In this document: in pieces, positions 8,528 to 17,361 of the stretch
Layout: every line of letters begins with the position of its first letter
How positions within the stretch are numbered: the stretch's first letter is position 1
Origin: Flavobacterium cyclinae
GTDB taxonomy: Bacteria > Bacteroidota > Bacteroidia > Flavobacteriales > Flavobacteriaceae
DNA length: 64,000 nucleotides
Assembly (NCBI RefSeq): GCF_021172145.1
Contig: NZ_CP089095.1
Location: 1,302,001-1,366,000 of the forward strand
Reading direction: 5' to 3'
Made by a program: the position numbers and the translations under genes
Notes under the pieces: generated by a model
Databases searched by the model: none
Told to the model about the DNA's origin: nothing
What the model saw: the letters and a program-made list of their open reading frames with translations, nothing else

Positions 8528-11500
8528 ATGCCAATCTCTAGTGCTAAAAATTTTCAAGATAAATTTGAAATAACTTCAATATCAATAGATAAGCTAGAAA
8601 AAAATATTTCAAATGTTTTAAATCTTGTTTTTAACAATGAATCTTGTTTTGCTCTTTCATTTCAGGTTCAAATCGAAGACAAATTACTTTCTATTAAAAA
8701 AGGTGATTTTGATTTAAATGTTAACTCTCAAAATTATACAAATAGACTAAACGAAGTAAAATCGCTCAAAGTATCTCAAACTTATCAAGAACGAATAAAT
8801 GACGATTTTAGCAATATTACTATTTATCCAATTGTAATTACTAATTCAGAATTAATAGGGACTTTAGCTTTAATTTACGATGATCAACTTTCTAAAGAAG
8901 CGATGGATACTTGCTTACAGTTGGTTGAAAGTCATATTGAATTATTTGAAAATACAATTCAACTTAAAAGAGAAGTAATCAATCAAAACAAACAATTAGA
9001 ATCTTTTATTGAGAATTCTAAGGAAATTCTTTACGAGCTTAATCATTTAGGGGAAATACTATATTTATCTGATAGTTGGGAAGCCGCAACAGGTTATACT
9101 ATAGAAGAATCATTGGGAAAAATTACAGCTGAATATTTACATCCAGATGATATTGAAAGTGTAGGCGAGTTTCTAAGTAAGTTGGTTCCTAATGAGAAAT
9201 GTAATGAATCGGTAACCTATAGAATTAAGCATAAAAAAGGGCATTACATTTGGCATTCATCCGATGTAAAATTAATTGAACGAGATAATACGTTATACTT
9301 TATTGGTAACTGTAGAGATGTAATGGATTTTATAAAATCGCAAGAAGAAATTACAAAGCAAAAAGAGTTTTATGGTAAAATTTTAGATAGACTTCCAATT
9401 GATTTAGGGGTTTGGGATGAAAATCATCGGTATTTATTTTTAAATCGTGAAGCTATTAAAAATGATGAATTACGAAATTTTATTATAGGTAAAGATGATT
9501 TTGAATATGCAAAACATACGGGAAGAGATGATGGTTTTGCAAAAAGTAGAAGAGGAAAATTTTTAAAAGCTTTAGAAAATAAAGAAATTGTCGAGTGGGA
9601 GGATCAAATTAATGACCTGAATGGAAATCAACGTTTTTTTATAAGAAAATTTATTCCCATTTATAATAGTGATGGTCAGTTTGAAATGATGACTGGATAT
9701 GGTATTGATGTCACAGAAAGTAAAAAAATTAATGAAGAAATATTAAAAAGTCGTCAGTTAACTACAAGTGTAATTCAAAATGCTGCAGTAGGTATTATTG
9801 TTCAAGGTCCACAGTCTGAATTCTTAGAATATAATAAATCGGCTTGTGAAATGCTTGGTTTAACAGAAGACCAAATGATAGGAAAATCTTCTTTTCATCC
9901 GCATTGGAAAGTAGTTCATTTAGATGGTTCTGAATTTAAAGCAGAAGAACATCCGGTTCCACAAGTAATAAAAAATTTAATTCCTGTAAAAAATGTTACA
10001 ATGGGAGTTCATCGCCCATTGACAAATGATTTAGTTTGGTTGTTGGTAGATGCAATTCCTGTTTTTAATAATAAAAAAGAATTGCTTTATGTTATTTGTA
10101 CTTTTAATGACATAACGGCCAGAAAAAAAGCGGAAGATGCATTAATTGAAAGTAATGAACGATTTAAGTATGCTAGTGAAGCTACATCTGATGCATTATG
10201 GGATTGGGATATAGAAACTAATAAAATATTTGTTGGCGAAAGTTATAATTTACTTTTTGGTTACCAATTTGATAACAATGTAATTCCTGGTGAATTTTGT
10301 GAATCTTTAGTTCACCCCGAAGACAAAGAAGATTACGAAAATTCTATAGAAAATGCATTCATTGAAAATAAACAAAAATGGTCGCATGAATATCGTTATT
10401 TAAAAAGTGATGGTACTTATGCTTTTGTTAGTGATAAAGCCATTATTATTAGAGATGAAAATGGGAATCCCGTTAGAATGATTGGAGCCATGCAAAATAT
10501 TACTCAAGAAAAGTTACTGAAATACGAGTTACAACAAAGTGAAGAACGTTTTAAAGGGGCTTTTAACAATTCTTCATTTGGTTCCGCATTGGTGAGTTTA
10601 AATGGAAATTGGATTGTAGTAAACAATAGAATGACAGAAATTCTAGGATATACAAAAGAAGAATTTAAAGAACTTTCATTTGTACAATTTACTCATAAAG
10701 ATGATCTTGAGATTGATTTGGCGTATAAAAAACAAATGGACGAAGGTGAAATCTCGTACTTTCATTTTGAAAAGCGTTTTATTCACAAAAATCAATCCTT
10801 AGTTTGGGTACATTTATCGGTTTCTACTGTTAAAGATAGTAATGGTAATGTTCAATATTATGTGGCTCAGGTTGTTGATATTTCTGAACGTAAACGAATG
10901 GAAGAGGAAAACCGATTACTTGTAGAAGAAAACAATAGGAATAAAGCCCAACAGTTGATGGAAGCTAAAAACTGGTATCGTTTACTAGCTGATAATACTA
11001 TTGATTTAGTTTGCTTACATAACTTAGATTCTAGTTTTAAATATGTTTCACCATCTATAAAAAATCTTTTGGGCTACACTCCAGAAGATTTAATTGGTAA
11101 ATATCCTGCTGATTTGATTCATCCAGAAGATTTAGAAAAATTTAAAAGTCAGATTGGTACTATAATCAATAAAAACAAACGAATTTCTGAACAAGTTAGA
11201 TTAATTAATAGTAATGGCGAGTATCAATGGTTTGAAACTAATGCAACTTTGGTTTATGAAAATAATGTTCCAGTAAGTTATCAATCAAGTACTCGTGATA
11301 TAACACAACGAAAAAAAGCAGAAAAAATCATTGAAGATACATTAATTCAAGAGCGTCAATTAAACGAATTAAGAACAAATTTAGTTTCAACTATTTCGCA
11401 TGAATTTAGAACTCCTATGACAACCATTCGCACAAGTGCTGAATTGATTGCGATGTATATAGAAAACAGTAATTTTGAAAAAACACCACAAGTAGAAAAA

Positions 11501-12058
11501 CGTTTAGAAACAATAACAAAAGAAATTGATCGAATTGTTGAACTAATGGATGCAGTTTTGACTATTTCTAAAGATGATGCCGATAAAACAAGTTTTAATC
11601 CTGTAATTTGTAATCTAAAAGAAATTTGTTTAGATGTTATAGAGACAAGTTTTGCGCATCAAAAAGATAATCGTAGTGTAGAAGTATTTTTTGAATCTTC
11701 AATTTTTACCATTTATGCGGATGCTAATTTAATTAAATACACTTTGTTTAATTTATTAAGCAATGCTTTTAAATATTCTGTTGGATTTGGAAATGTAAAA
11801 TTAAATCTAAAAGAAAAAGATGAAAATATAATTGTAGAAGTGATTGATAATGGTATTGGAATCCCTGAGGAAGACCAGCCTAAATTATTTAATACTTTCT
11901 TTAGAGCTAGTAATTCTAATGGTATTCAAGGAACTGGGTTAGGATTATATATTATTAAAACGTTTACCGAGAAAAATTCGGGTTCTGTAATGCTTGAAAG
12001 TCAATTAGGAAAAGGAACTAAGGTTACTTTAGAGTTTCCATTGTTTAAAAATGAATAA
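8528..12058 (+). CDS. Multi-PAS sensor histidine kinase
   Basis: A 1176-aa sensor kinase without any membrane segment, so a soluble sensor. Order: a poorly conserved N-terminal region that may be a GAF-like domain (1-150), then six PAS modules starting near residues 160, 280, 410, 545, 675 and 815, HisKA (about 945-1015) and HATPase_c (about 1055-1173). The phosphoacceptor histidine is in STISHEFRTPM near residue 958. ATP-binding boxes are NAFKYS (N), DNGIGIPEED (G1), FRASNSNGIQGTGLGLYI (F/G2). Several PAS copies carry PAC-type ends (for example TARKKAEDAL, SERKRMEEEN, TQRKKAEKII), so signals are integrated from many ligand pockets. A receiver gene follows 9 bp downstream. The ligands are unknown. 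Confidence 0.93.
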   Translation: MPISSAKNFQDKFEITSISIDKLEKNISNVLNLVFNNESCFALSFQVQIEDKLLSIKKGDFDLNVNSQNYTNRLNEVKSLKVSQTYQERINDDFSNITIYPIVITNSELIGTLALIYDDQLSKEAMDTCLQLVESHIELFENTIQLKREVINQNKQLESFIENSKEILYELNHLGEILYLSDSWEAATGYTIEESLGKITAEYLHPDDIESVGEFLSKLVPNEKCNESVTYRIKHKKGHYIWHSSDVKLIERDNTLYFIGNCRDVMDFIKSQEEITKQKEFYGKILDRLPIDLGVWDENHRYLFLNREAIKNDELRNFIIGKDDFEYAKHTGRDDGFAKSRRGKFLKALENKEIVEWEDQINDLNGNQRFFIRKFIPIYNSDGQFEMMTGYGIDVTESKKINEEILKSRQLTTSVIQNAAVGIIVQGPQSEFLEYNKSACEMLGLTEDQMIGKSSFHPHWKVVHLDGSEFKAEEHPVPQVIKNLIPVKNVTMGVHRPLTNDLVWLLVDAIPVFNNKKELLYVICTFNDITARKKAEDALIESNERFKYASEATSDALWDWDIETNKIFVGESYNLLFGYQFDNNVIPGEFCESLVHPEDKEDYENSIENAFIENKQKWSHEYRYLKSDGTYAFVSDKAIIIRDENGNPVRMIGAMQNITQEKLLKYELQQSEERFKGAFNNSSFGSALVSLNGNWIVVNNRMTEILGYTKEEFKELSFVQFTHKDDLEIDLAYKKQMDEGEISYFHFEKRFIHKNQSLVWVHLSVSTVKDSNGNVQYYVAQVVDISERKRMEEENRLLVEENNRNKAQQLMEAKNWYRLLADNTIDLVCLHNLDSSFKYVSPSIKNLLGYTPEDLIGKYPADLIHPEDLEKFKSQIGTIINKNKRISEQVRLINSNGEYQWFETNATLVYENNVPVSYQSSTRDITQRKKAEKIIEDTLIQERQLNELRTNLVSTISHEFRTPMTTIRTSAELIAMYIENSNFEKTPQVEKRLETITKEIDRIVELMDAVLTISKDDADKTSFNPVICNLKEICLDVIETSFAHQKDNRSVEVFFESSIFTIYADANLIKYTLFNLLSNAFKYSVGFGNVKLNLKEKDENIIVEVIDNGIGIPEEDQPKLFNTFFRASNSNGIQGTGLGLYIIKTFTEKNSGSVMLESQLGKGTKVTLEFPLFKNE

Positions 12059-12067
12059 TATGTAATT

Positions 12068-12424
12068 ATGAAAAAAATATTAATTATTGATGATGAGGTT
12101 AATCTAAGAGAAACCATAGCAGAAATGCTAGTGTATGTTGGTTTTGAAGTTGTTTTAGCCCAAGATGGAGAGGAAGGAATAAAAAAAGTTGAAGAATCAA
12201 ATCCCGATTTTATTATTTGTGATGTAATGATGCCTAAACTAGATGGTTATGGATTTATGGAATATCATGTAAAATCGAAATACGCTGCTATTCCTGTAAT
12301 TTTACTTTCAGCAAAAGTGGAACAAAAAGATGAAGAGTATGGGCTCAACCTTGGGGTTAAAGCTTATGTTAGAAAACCTTTTACTTTTAAAGATTTAATT
12401 GAAAAAATCAATTTGTATTCCTAA
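12068..12424 (+). CDS. Stand-alone response regulator receiver protein
   Basis: CheY-like receiver of 118 aa with no output domain. The acidic pocket is IIDDE (D8, D9), the phosphoacceptor is D52 in ICDVMMPK, the switch serine is in LLSAK and the conserved lysine is K103 in VRKPF. It begins 9 bp after the multi-PAS kinase and is surely cotranscribed with it. With no effector domain it must act through protein contact or as a phosphate shuttle to a further histidine phosphotransferase or regulator elsewhere. The gene ends 1 bp before the convergent RluA-type gene and no terminator hairpin separates them. Confidence 0.93.
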   Translation: MKKILIIDDEVNLRETIAEMLVYVGFEVVLAQDGEEGIKKVEESNPDFIICDVMMPKLDGYGFMEYHVKSKYAAIPVILLSAKVEQKDEEYGLNLGVKAYVRKPFTFKDLIEKINLYS

Positions 12425-12425
12425 T

Positions 12426-14093
12426 TCAAAATTCAGCTTTTTCACAAATTGTTATTTCTTTTTTAGTTGTAGGATGTTCAAAGGTCAAACTTTCGGCATG
12501 TAAATGTAAACGATTGGCTTTTGTGCCATATAAATCATCGCCTACAATAGGCGTTTTTAAACCCAATTCATGTGAAGCGTGTACTCTTAGTTGATGCGTT
12601 CTTCCCGTAATAGGGTAGAAGTAAACCAGAGTTTTATTGTCGCGGATTTCAATTTTTTTCCATTTGGTTTGGGCTTTTTTTCCGTGTTCAAAACATACCA
12701 ATTGGCGTGGACGGTCGTCTAAATCAACTCGAAGCGGTAAATCAATAAAACCGTCATTTTCTTGTAAAATTCCATCTAATAAAGCAACATAACGTTTTTT
12801 TATTGTTCTTTTAATGAATTGCGATTGTAATTTTACATACGTTTCTTCATCTTTTGCAATTAACATCAAACCTGAAGTCGACATGTCCAAACGATGCACA
12901 ATTAAGGGTCCGGTTGCATTTGGATATAATTCTTTTACTCTTTGATAAACCGAATCAGCTATGATTTTTCCTGGAACAGATAAAAATTCTGCAGGTTTGT
13001 TAATTATTGCTAAAACTTCATCTTCAAAGACTATTTCAATGTTTTTTCCTTCTGCTGGATTTTCTTGAAAAGGATTGGCTTCAATTTCTAAACCCTTTAG
13101 CATGTGCGATAACAAAATAGGTTCGCATTTGCTTTTACAAGCTGGATAAAATTGCTTGTGTTTTCTAATTTCCGATTTTGGCGATTGACCCCACCAAAAT
13201 TCAGCCATAGCAATAGGTTTCAAATTATGTTCGAAAGCATAATGCAATAATTTTGGAGCGGCACATTCTCCAGCACCAGCAGGCGGATTATTATTGAAGA
13301 TTTCACCAATACTTTTTCGTTCTCCAAACTGATTCAAAAAAGAATATTCAGCAAAGAGTTTTTGTTGTAAAGCTCCCGATTTTAATCGGCGTTCTTCTTT
13401 TAATTGATTGATTTCATCCAAGAGCAAATTGACGTCTTTCTGAGCATTTTCGATTTGAAAATTCCAATATTTAGTCATTTTTTTGAGTAAAATGCTTTCC
13501 TTTTTACTTTCTTCTGAAAGTTCTTGTTCTAATTGTTCAATTTCAGATGCAGATAAATTAGCAAATGAATTACGCTTTTCATCGCGTTCAATTTTTAAGC
13601 GTTTGATTTTATCTTTCTGATTTTGAATATCTGAAACCGCTTCTTTTTTGGTGTTTTCTGATTTTCTTTTTGAATTTAAAAGGTCGTCTGAATTTTCTAA
13701 AATTTCAATTTGGTGATTGATAGCGTTCAATACTTCCTCTTCTTTTCTAAAAAATCCATCTTCGTGCAACATATCAAAAATAGTAGGGACAAAATAAGGA
13801 TGATGATTCACACCAGCCAATTTTCCAGAAAAGGCCCATAAATAGCCAAGTTCACCTTCTTGATTCTGACAGACTAAAACGCCAAACATTTTACCTATTA
13901 CCAAACCTTCTTGATTTTCTTTCAATCCAAAATTGTGTTCAAAATCAGTTTGTGTTTCCAAATACGATTGCAATTCATTAGCCGCAATAATGCTCAATTC
14001 ATGCGGTTCGTAATAAAAAGGAAACGTGAATTTCTTAGGTAAAGTAATACCTGAAATGTTGGTTTTGAAGGGTTGGAATAATGATTTTGACAT
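12426..14093 (-). CDS. RluA family pseudouridine synthase with coiled-coil extension
   Basis: 555-aa protein. The C-terminal part (about 345-550) is an RluA-type pseudouridine synthase: EVLAIINKPAEFLSVPG, the catalytic aspartate in HRLDMSTSGL near residue 400, and the RTHQLRVHA motif. It should isomerise uridine in 23S rRNA or tRNA. The first 340 residues are not part of the core enzyme. They hold a conserved globular start followed by a charged coiled coil (about 135-235, rich in E, K, Q) and a cysteine-bearing segment (PAGAGECAAPKLL, YPACKSKCEPI). This long architecture is known in Bacteroidota RluA proteins, as far as I recall; the extension's function is unclear. A TATCTTTG box at 14098-14105 points at the start. 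Confidence 0.88.
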   Translation of the reverse strand: MSKSLFQPFKTNISGITLPKKFTFPFYYEPHELSIIAANELQSYLETQTDFEHNFGLKENQEGLVIGKMFGVLVCQNQEGELGYLWAFSGKLAGVNHHPYFVPTIFDMLHEDGFFRKEEEVLNAINHQIEILENSDDLLNSKRKSENTKKEAVSDIQNQKDKIKRLKIERDEKRNSFANLSASEIEQLEQELSEESKKESILLKKMTKYWNFQIENAQKDVNLLLDEINQLKEERRLKSGALQQKLFAEYSFLNQFGERKSIGEIFNNNPPAGAGECAAPKLLHYAFEHNLKPIAMAEFWWGQSPKSEIRKHKQFYPACKSKCEPILLSHMLKGLEIEANPFQENPAEGKNIEIVFEDEVLAIINKPAEFLSVPGKIIADSVYQRVKELYPNATGPLIVHRLDMSTSGLMLIAKDEETYVKLQSQFIKRTIKKRYVALLDGILQENDGFIDLPLRVDLDDRPRQLVCFEHGKKAQTKWKKIEIRDNKTLVYFYPITGRTHQLRVHASHELGLKTPIVGDDLYGTKANRLHLHAESLTFEHPTTKKEITICEKAEF

Positions 14094-14149
14094 ACTGCAA
14101 AGATAAAGTAATTGAAATAATAATTATCTTTGTGTAAATCAGTTTACTC

Positions 14150-14365
14150 ATGAATATTGAAACACATAGAAAAAGTATTATTCATCGAATTTTGGATATC
14201 CAAAACGAAGAAGTTTTGAATAAAATTGACCAAATTTTAAATGAAGAAGGTTATATATATGATGTAACAGGAAAGTTGTTATCTGTTTCAGATTATAAGC
14301 AAGAAATTGAGGCTATTCTTAAAGTTTCAGAAGAAAATGATGTGTATAATTCTGAAGTTATTTGA
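14150..14365 (+). CDS. Antitoxin-like small protein, no toxin partner seen
   Basis: 71-aa acidic protein with an ATG start and a perfect -7 box TATCTTTG at 14125-14132, 17 nt upstream. The pattern resembles a type II antitoxin family common in Bacteroidota: an N-terminal helix pair (IIHRILDIQNEEVLNKIDQI) followed by a short strand and a helix (YDVTGKLLSVSDYKQEIEA) and an acidic tail. These usually precede a ParE/RelE toxin. Here the following 55 bp contain only a 37-codon frame that does not look like ParE/RelE, and the next gene lies on the opposite strand. So this is either an orphan antitoxin whose toxin was lost or an unrelated small protein. Identification is by pattern only. Confidence 0.55.
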   Translation: MNIETHRKSIIHRILDIQNEEVLNKIDQILNEEGYIYDVTGKLLSVSDYKQEIEAILKVSEENDVYNSEVI

Positions 14366-14421
14366 AATAAGATATTCAAAAAATGAATGGAGAAGTTTGT
14401 TTCCAGAATCAGTAATAATTT

Positions 14422-15501
14422 TTAATTTAAACAATTTTCATTATATTGTCTAGTACCTTCAGTTTGTTCTAAATCTTTTAATTTTTTTAAACAATCACAC
14501 ATTTTAATTTTATCATTCAAAATAGAATAAATTGAAGCAGAATTATATAATGCATCAATATTTCTATTATCGATTTGAAATGATTTCATGAAAAGGAATA
14601 TTGCTTTTTCATATTCTTTATTTTGATAAGCCATTATTCCGTTTTGAAAATTAACACCAGAAGCTCTTAAATCTTCCATTTTTATCCCATAGATTTTATC
14701 AATATCATTTACATTTTCTAGAAAGAAAAATATTGGAGTACCTTTATGGGAACCACCTTTGAATTTATATGATTCACTTTTAATTATAAATGGTATGTAA
14801 ATTTTATTAAAGTTTTTAAAATCATTAAGATTCCAATTACCGTATGATTTTTCAATCGTACGTACAATATAACTTATTTCTTCATTATTTTCAATTACAT
14901 TTTTATCATTACTGTTATTTATCTCTACTTCTATTTTTTCTTCCTTAGGAAAGAAAACTAAGTTTCCAATTAAATCAAAATTCGGATAATTACTTTTCTT
15001 TAAAAACTGCTTATGAATTTCTGTAATAAATTTTTTATTTAAAGTTGGGGTAAAATGTTCGTTTGCTATTAAAATAGAATCGCTTTTATGTTTATTTAAG
15101 TAATTATTTCTAATTATTGTAGATTTAACAAACCAAAGTTTTTCTAATTTATCATTTTCATTGATACCTTTGATTTTTTGAATTACTATTAAAGTGTCTG
15201 TAGTTAGTTTATTAATTTCATAACCAGATTCAGAAGATGTTCTTATCAAGTTTTTTACTAAATCAAAATCTAAGCAAGTTTCTTCAATAGAATTTACTGG
15301 ATCAGAATCCATGCATATTTTTTTATTAGATATTTTCCACATTAAAAATTTTGAAGATGAAAAAGATTCTGAAAGATTTTTACTTCCATCTACCATTCTG
15401 TTTTTTACTTTTACCCATTCTCCATTTAAAAGATGAGTTTCAATTTGTGAATATACAATATTGTTAAATAATATAAGTGATATTAATATATATCTGTACA
15501 T
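14422..15501 (-). CDS. Secreted protein with C-terminal TPR-like repeat, function unknown
   Basis: 359 aa from the ATG at 15501; the frame extends 13 codons upstream, but MYRYILISLILFNNIVYS then Q makes a proper signal peptide. The mature N-terminus (LLNGEWVKVKNRM) looks like the first strand of a lipocalin-like or surface-response domain. The middle (about 190-275) resembles the TonB C-terminal-like fold found in many flavobacterial secreted proteins, with YPNFDLIGNLVFFP. The last 85 residues contain TPR-like helices (GIMAYQNKEYEKAIFLFMKS, DALYNSASIYSIL). No enzyme motif is visible. It is separated from its neighbours and I cannot assign a role. Base composition is slightly more AT-rich than the neighbouring metabolic genes. 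Confidence 0.75.
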   Translation of the reverse strand: MYRYILISLILFNNIVYSQIETHLLNGEWVKVKNRMVDGSKNLSESFSSSKFLMWKISNKKICMDSDPVNSIEETCLDFDLVKNLIRTSSESGYEINKLTTDTLIVIQKIKGINENDKLEKLWFVKSTIIRNNYLNKHKSDSILIANEHFTPTLNKKFITEIHKQFLKKSNYPNFDLIGNLVFFPKEEKIEVEINNSNDKNVIENNEEISYIVRTIEKSYGNWNLNDFKNFNKIYIPFIIKSESYKFKGGSHKGTPIFFFLENVNDIDKIYGIKMEDLRASGVNFQNGIMAYQNKEYEKAIFLFMKSFQIDNRNIDALYNSASIYSILNDKIKMCDCLKKLKDLEQTEGTRQYNENCLN

Positions 15502-15576
15502 ATGATTTAGATAGCGATGTAAAAAAAATTTTCTGCTCAATTAATTAGTGGCAATTCGCGAAATTCGTGTTACAAA

Positions 15577-17220
15577 TTACACCTGAATCACTCCTAAATT
15601 AAATGGTTTCTCAATAGGAGCGTGGTTGGCCGCTTCAATCCCCATTGAAATCCATGTTCTGGTGTCTAATGGATCAATGATAGCATCTGTCCATAAACGG
15701 GCGGCTGCATAATAGGGAGACACTTGTTGGTCGTAACGTGCTTTAATTTTATCAAATAATTCCGCTTCTTTTTCTGGTGTGATTTCTTCTCCTTTTGCTT
15801 TTAAAGAAGCCGCTTCAATTTGCAACAATACTTTTGCTGCTTGAGCGCCACCCATTACCGCTAATTCAGCACTTGGCCAAGCAAAGATTAATCTTGGATC
15901 GTATGCTTTTCCACACATTGCATAATTTCCTGCTCCATACGAATTTCCAATTACAACCGTAAATTTTGGTACAACCGAATTAGAAACCGCATTTACCATT
16001 TTAGCACCATCTTTGATAATGCCACCATGTTCTGATTTGGAACCTACCATAAAACCGGTAACGTCTTGTAAAAATACTAAAGGAATTTTCTTTTGGTTAC
16101 AATTCGCAATAAAACGCGTCGCTTTATCTGCTGAATCCGAATAAATTACACCTCCAAATTGCATTTCGCTTGGTTTCGTTTTGGCACCAGCTGTTTTTAC
16201 AATTTTTCTTTGGTTGGCTACAATTCCTACAGCCCAACCGTCAATTCGTGCATAACCTGTTATTATGGTTTGTCCGTAACCTGCTTTGTATTCGTCAAAT
16301 TCTGAATTGTCTACCAAACGTTTGATGATTTCCATCATATCGTACTGATCAGCACGAGATTTTGGTAAAATTCCGTAAATATCTTTCGCTTCTAACGCTG
16401 GTTTTTCCGCTTTTACTCGGTTAAAACCTGCTTTTTCATAATCACCAATTTTACCTACCACCGATTTAATTCGGTCTAAAGCATCTTTATCATCCTTAGC
16501 TTTATAATCCGTTACACCTGAAATTTCGCAGTGTGTTGTAGCACCTCCAAGTGTTTCGTTATCAATGCTTTCTCCAATAGCGGCTTTCACTAAATAACTT
16601 CCTGCTAAGAAAATACTTCCGGTTTTATCTACAATTAAAGCTTCATCACTCATGATAGGTAAATAAGCACCACCCGCTACGCAACTTCCCATTACAGCTG
16701 CAATTTGGGTAATTCCCATACTACTCATAATGGCATTATTTCTAAAAATTCTTCCGAAATGTTCTTTATCTGGGAAAATTTCGTCTTGCATTGGTAAATA
16801 AACCCCTGCAGAGTCCACTAAATAAATAATAGGTAATCTATTTTCAATAGCAATTTCTTGGGCTCTTAAGTTCTTTTTCCCGGTAATTGGAAACCATGCA
16901 CCAGCTTTTACAGTAGCATCATTTGCTACTACGATACATTGTTTACCCGATACATACCCCATTTTAACTACAACCCCTCCAGAAGGACAACCTCCATGCT
17001 CTGCATACATTCCGTCGCCAACAAAAGCACCAATTTCAATGCTATTTGCTTTGTCATCTAACAGATAATCAATACGTTCACGAGCGGTCATTTTGCCTTC
17101 AGCGTGTAATTTTTCAATTCTTTTTTGACCGCCACCCAATTTTACTTGAGCAAATCGCTTTTTTAAATCAGTTACTAAAAGTTTATTGTGATCTTCGTTT
17201 TTATTGAAATTTAAGTCCAT
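15577..17220 (-). CDS. Acyl-CoA carboxylase beta subunit (carboxyltransferase)
   Basis: 547-aa biotin-dependent carboxyltransferase. It transfers carboxyl from carboxybiotin to an acyl-CoA. The two crotonase-like halves are visible: the first with VVANDATVKAGAWFPIT and VMGSCVAGGAYLP, the second with VFLQDVTGFMVGSKSE and GNSYGAGNYAMCGKAYDP. The latter, together with AWPSAELAVMGGAQAA, resembles methylcrotonyl-CoA carboxylase more than propionyl-CoA carboxylase, but 3-methylcrotonyl, propionyl and geranyl substrates cannot be separated by eye. No alpha (biotin carboxylase) subunit or leucine-catabolism gene is adjacent. A terminator for prfB separates it from the upstream gene, so it is transcribed alone. 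Confidence 0.88.
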   Translation of the reverse strand: MDLNFNKNEDHNKLLVTDLKKRFAQVKLGGGQKRIEKLHAEGKMTARERIDYLLDDKANSIEIGAFVGDGMYAEHGGCPSGGVVVKMGYVSGKQCIVVANDATVKAGAWFPITGKKNLRAQEIAIENRLPIIYLVDSAGVYLPMQDEIFPDKEHFGRIFRNNAIMSSMGITQIAAVMGSCVAGGAYLPIMSDEALIVDKTGSIFLAGSYLVKAAIGESIDNETLGGATTHCEISGVTDYKAKDDKDALDRIKSVVGKIGDYEKAGFNRVKAEKPALEAKDIYGILPKSRADQYDMMEIIKRLVDNSEFDEYKAGYGQTIITGYARIDGWAVGIVANQRKIVKTAGAKTKPSEMQFGGVIYSDSADKATRFIANCNQKKIPLVFLQDVTGFMVGSKSEHGGIIKDGAKMVNAVSNSVVPKFTVVIGNSYGAGNYAMCGKAYDPRLIFAWPSAELAVMGGAQAAKVLLQIEAASLKAKGEEITPEKEAELFDKIKARYDQQVSPYYAAARLWTDAIIDPLDTRTWISMGIEAANHAPIEKPFNLGVIQV

Positions 17221-17301
17221 TTGGGTTTTGTTGTTTATTGGTGTGCTAATTTACGAAATCGTTATAGATATAAACAAATCTATTTTGAATATGATATAAA
17301 A

Positions 17302-17345
17302 AAAACCGAGAATAATTACTATTTTGTTAATTTGTTCTCGGTTTT
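17302..17345 (-). terminator. Terminator of prfB
   Basis: Eleven-bp stem AAAACCGAGAA / TTCTCGGTTTT around a 22-nt AT-rich loop. It lies downstream of the prfB stop on the minus strand and is followed by a T-run in that direction. Confidence 0.7.
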
Positions 17346-17361
17346 AATTTTATAAAAAAAA

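Noticed and set aside
14340..14453. 37-codon frame after the antitoxin-like gene, a possible toxin remnant
   Set aside because: No similarity to ParE or RelE can be seen and it runs into the convergent gene; too short to support.
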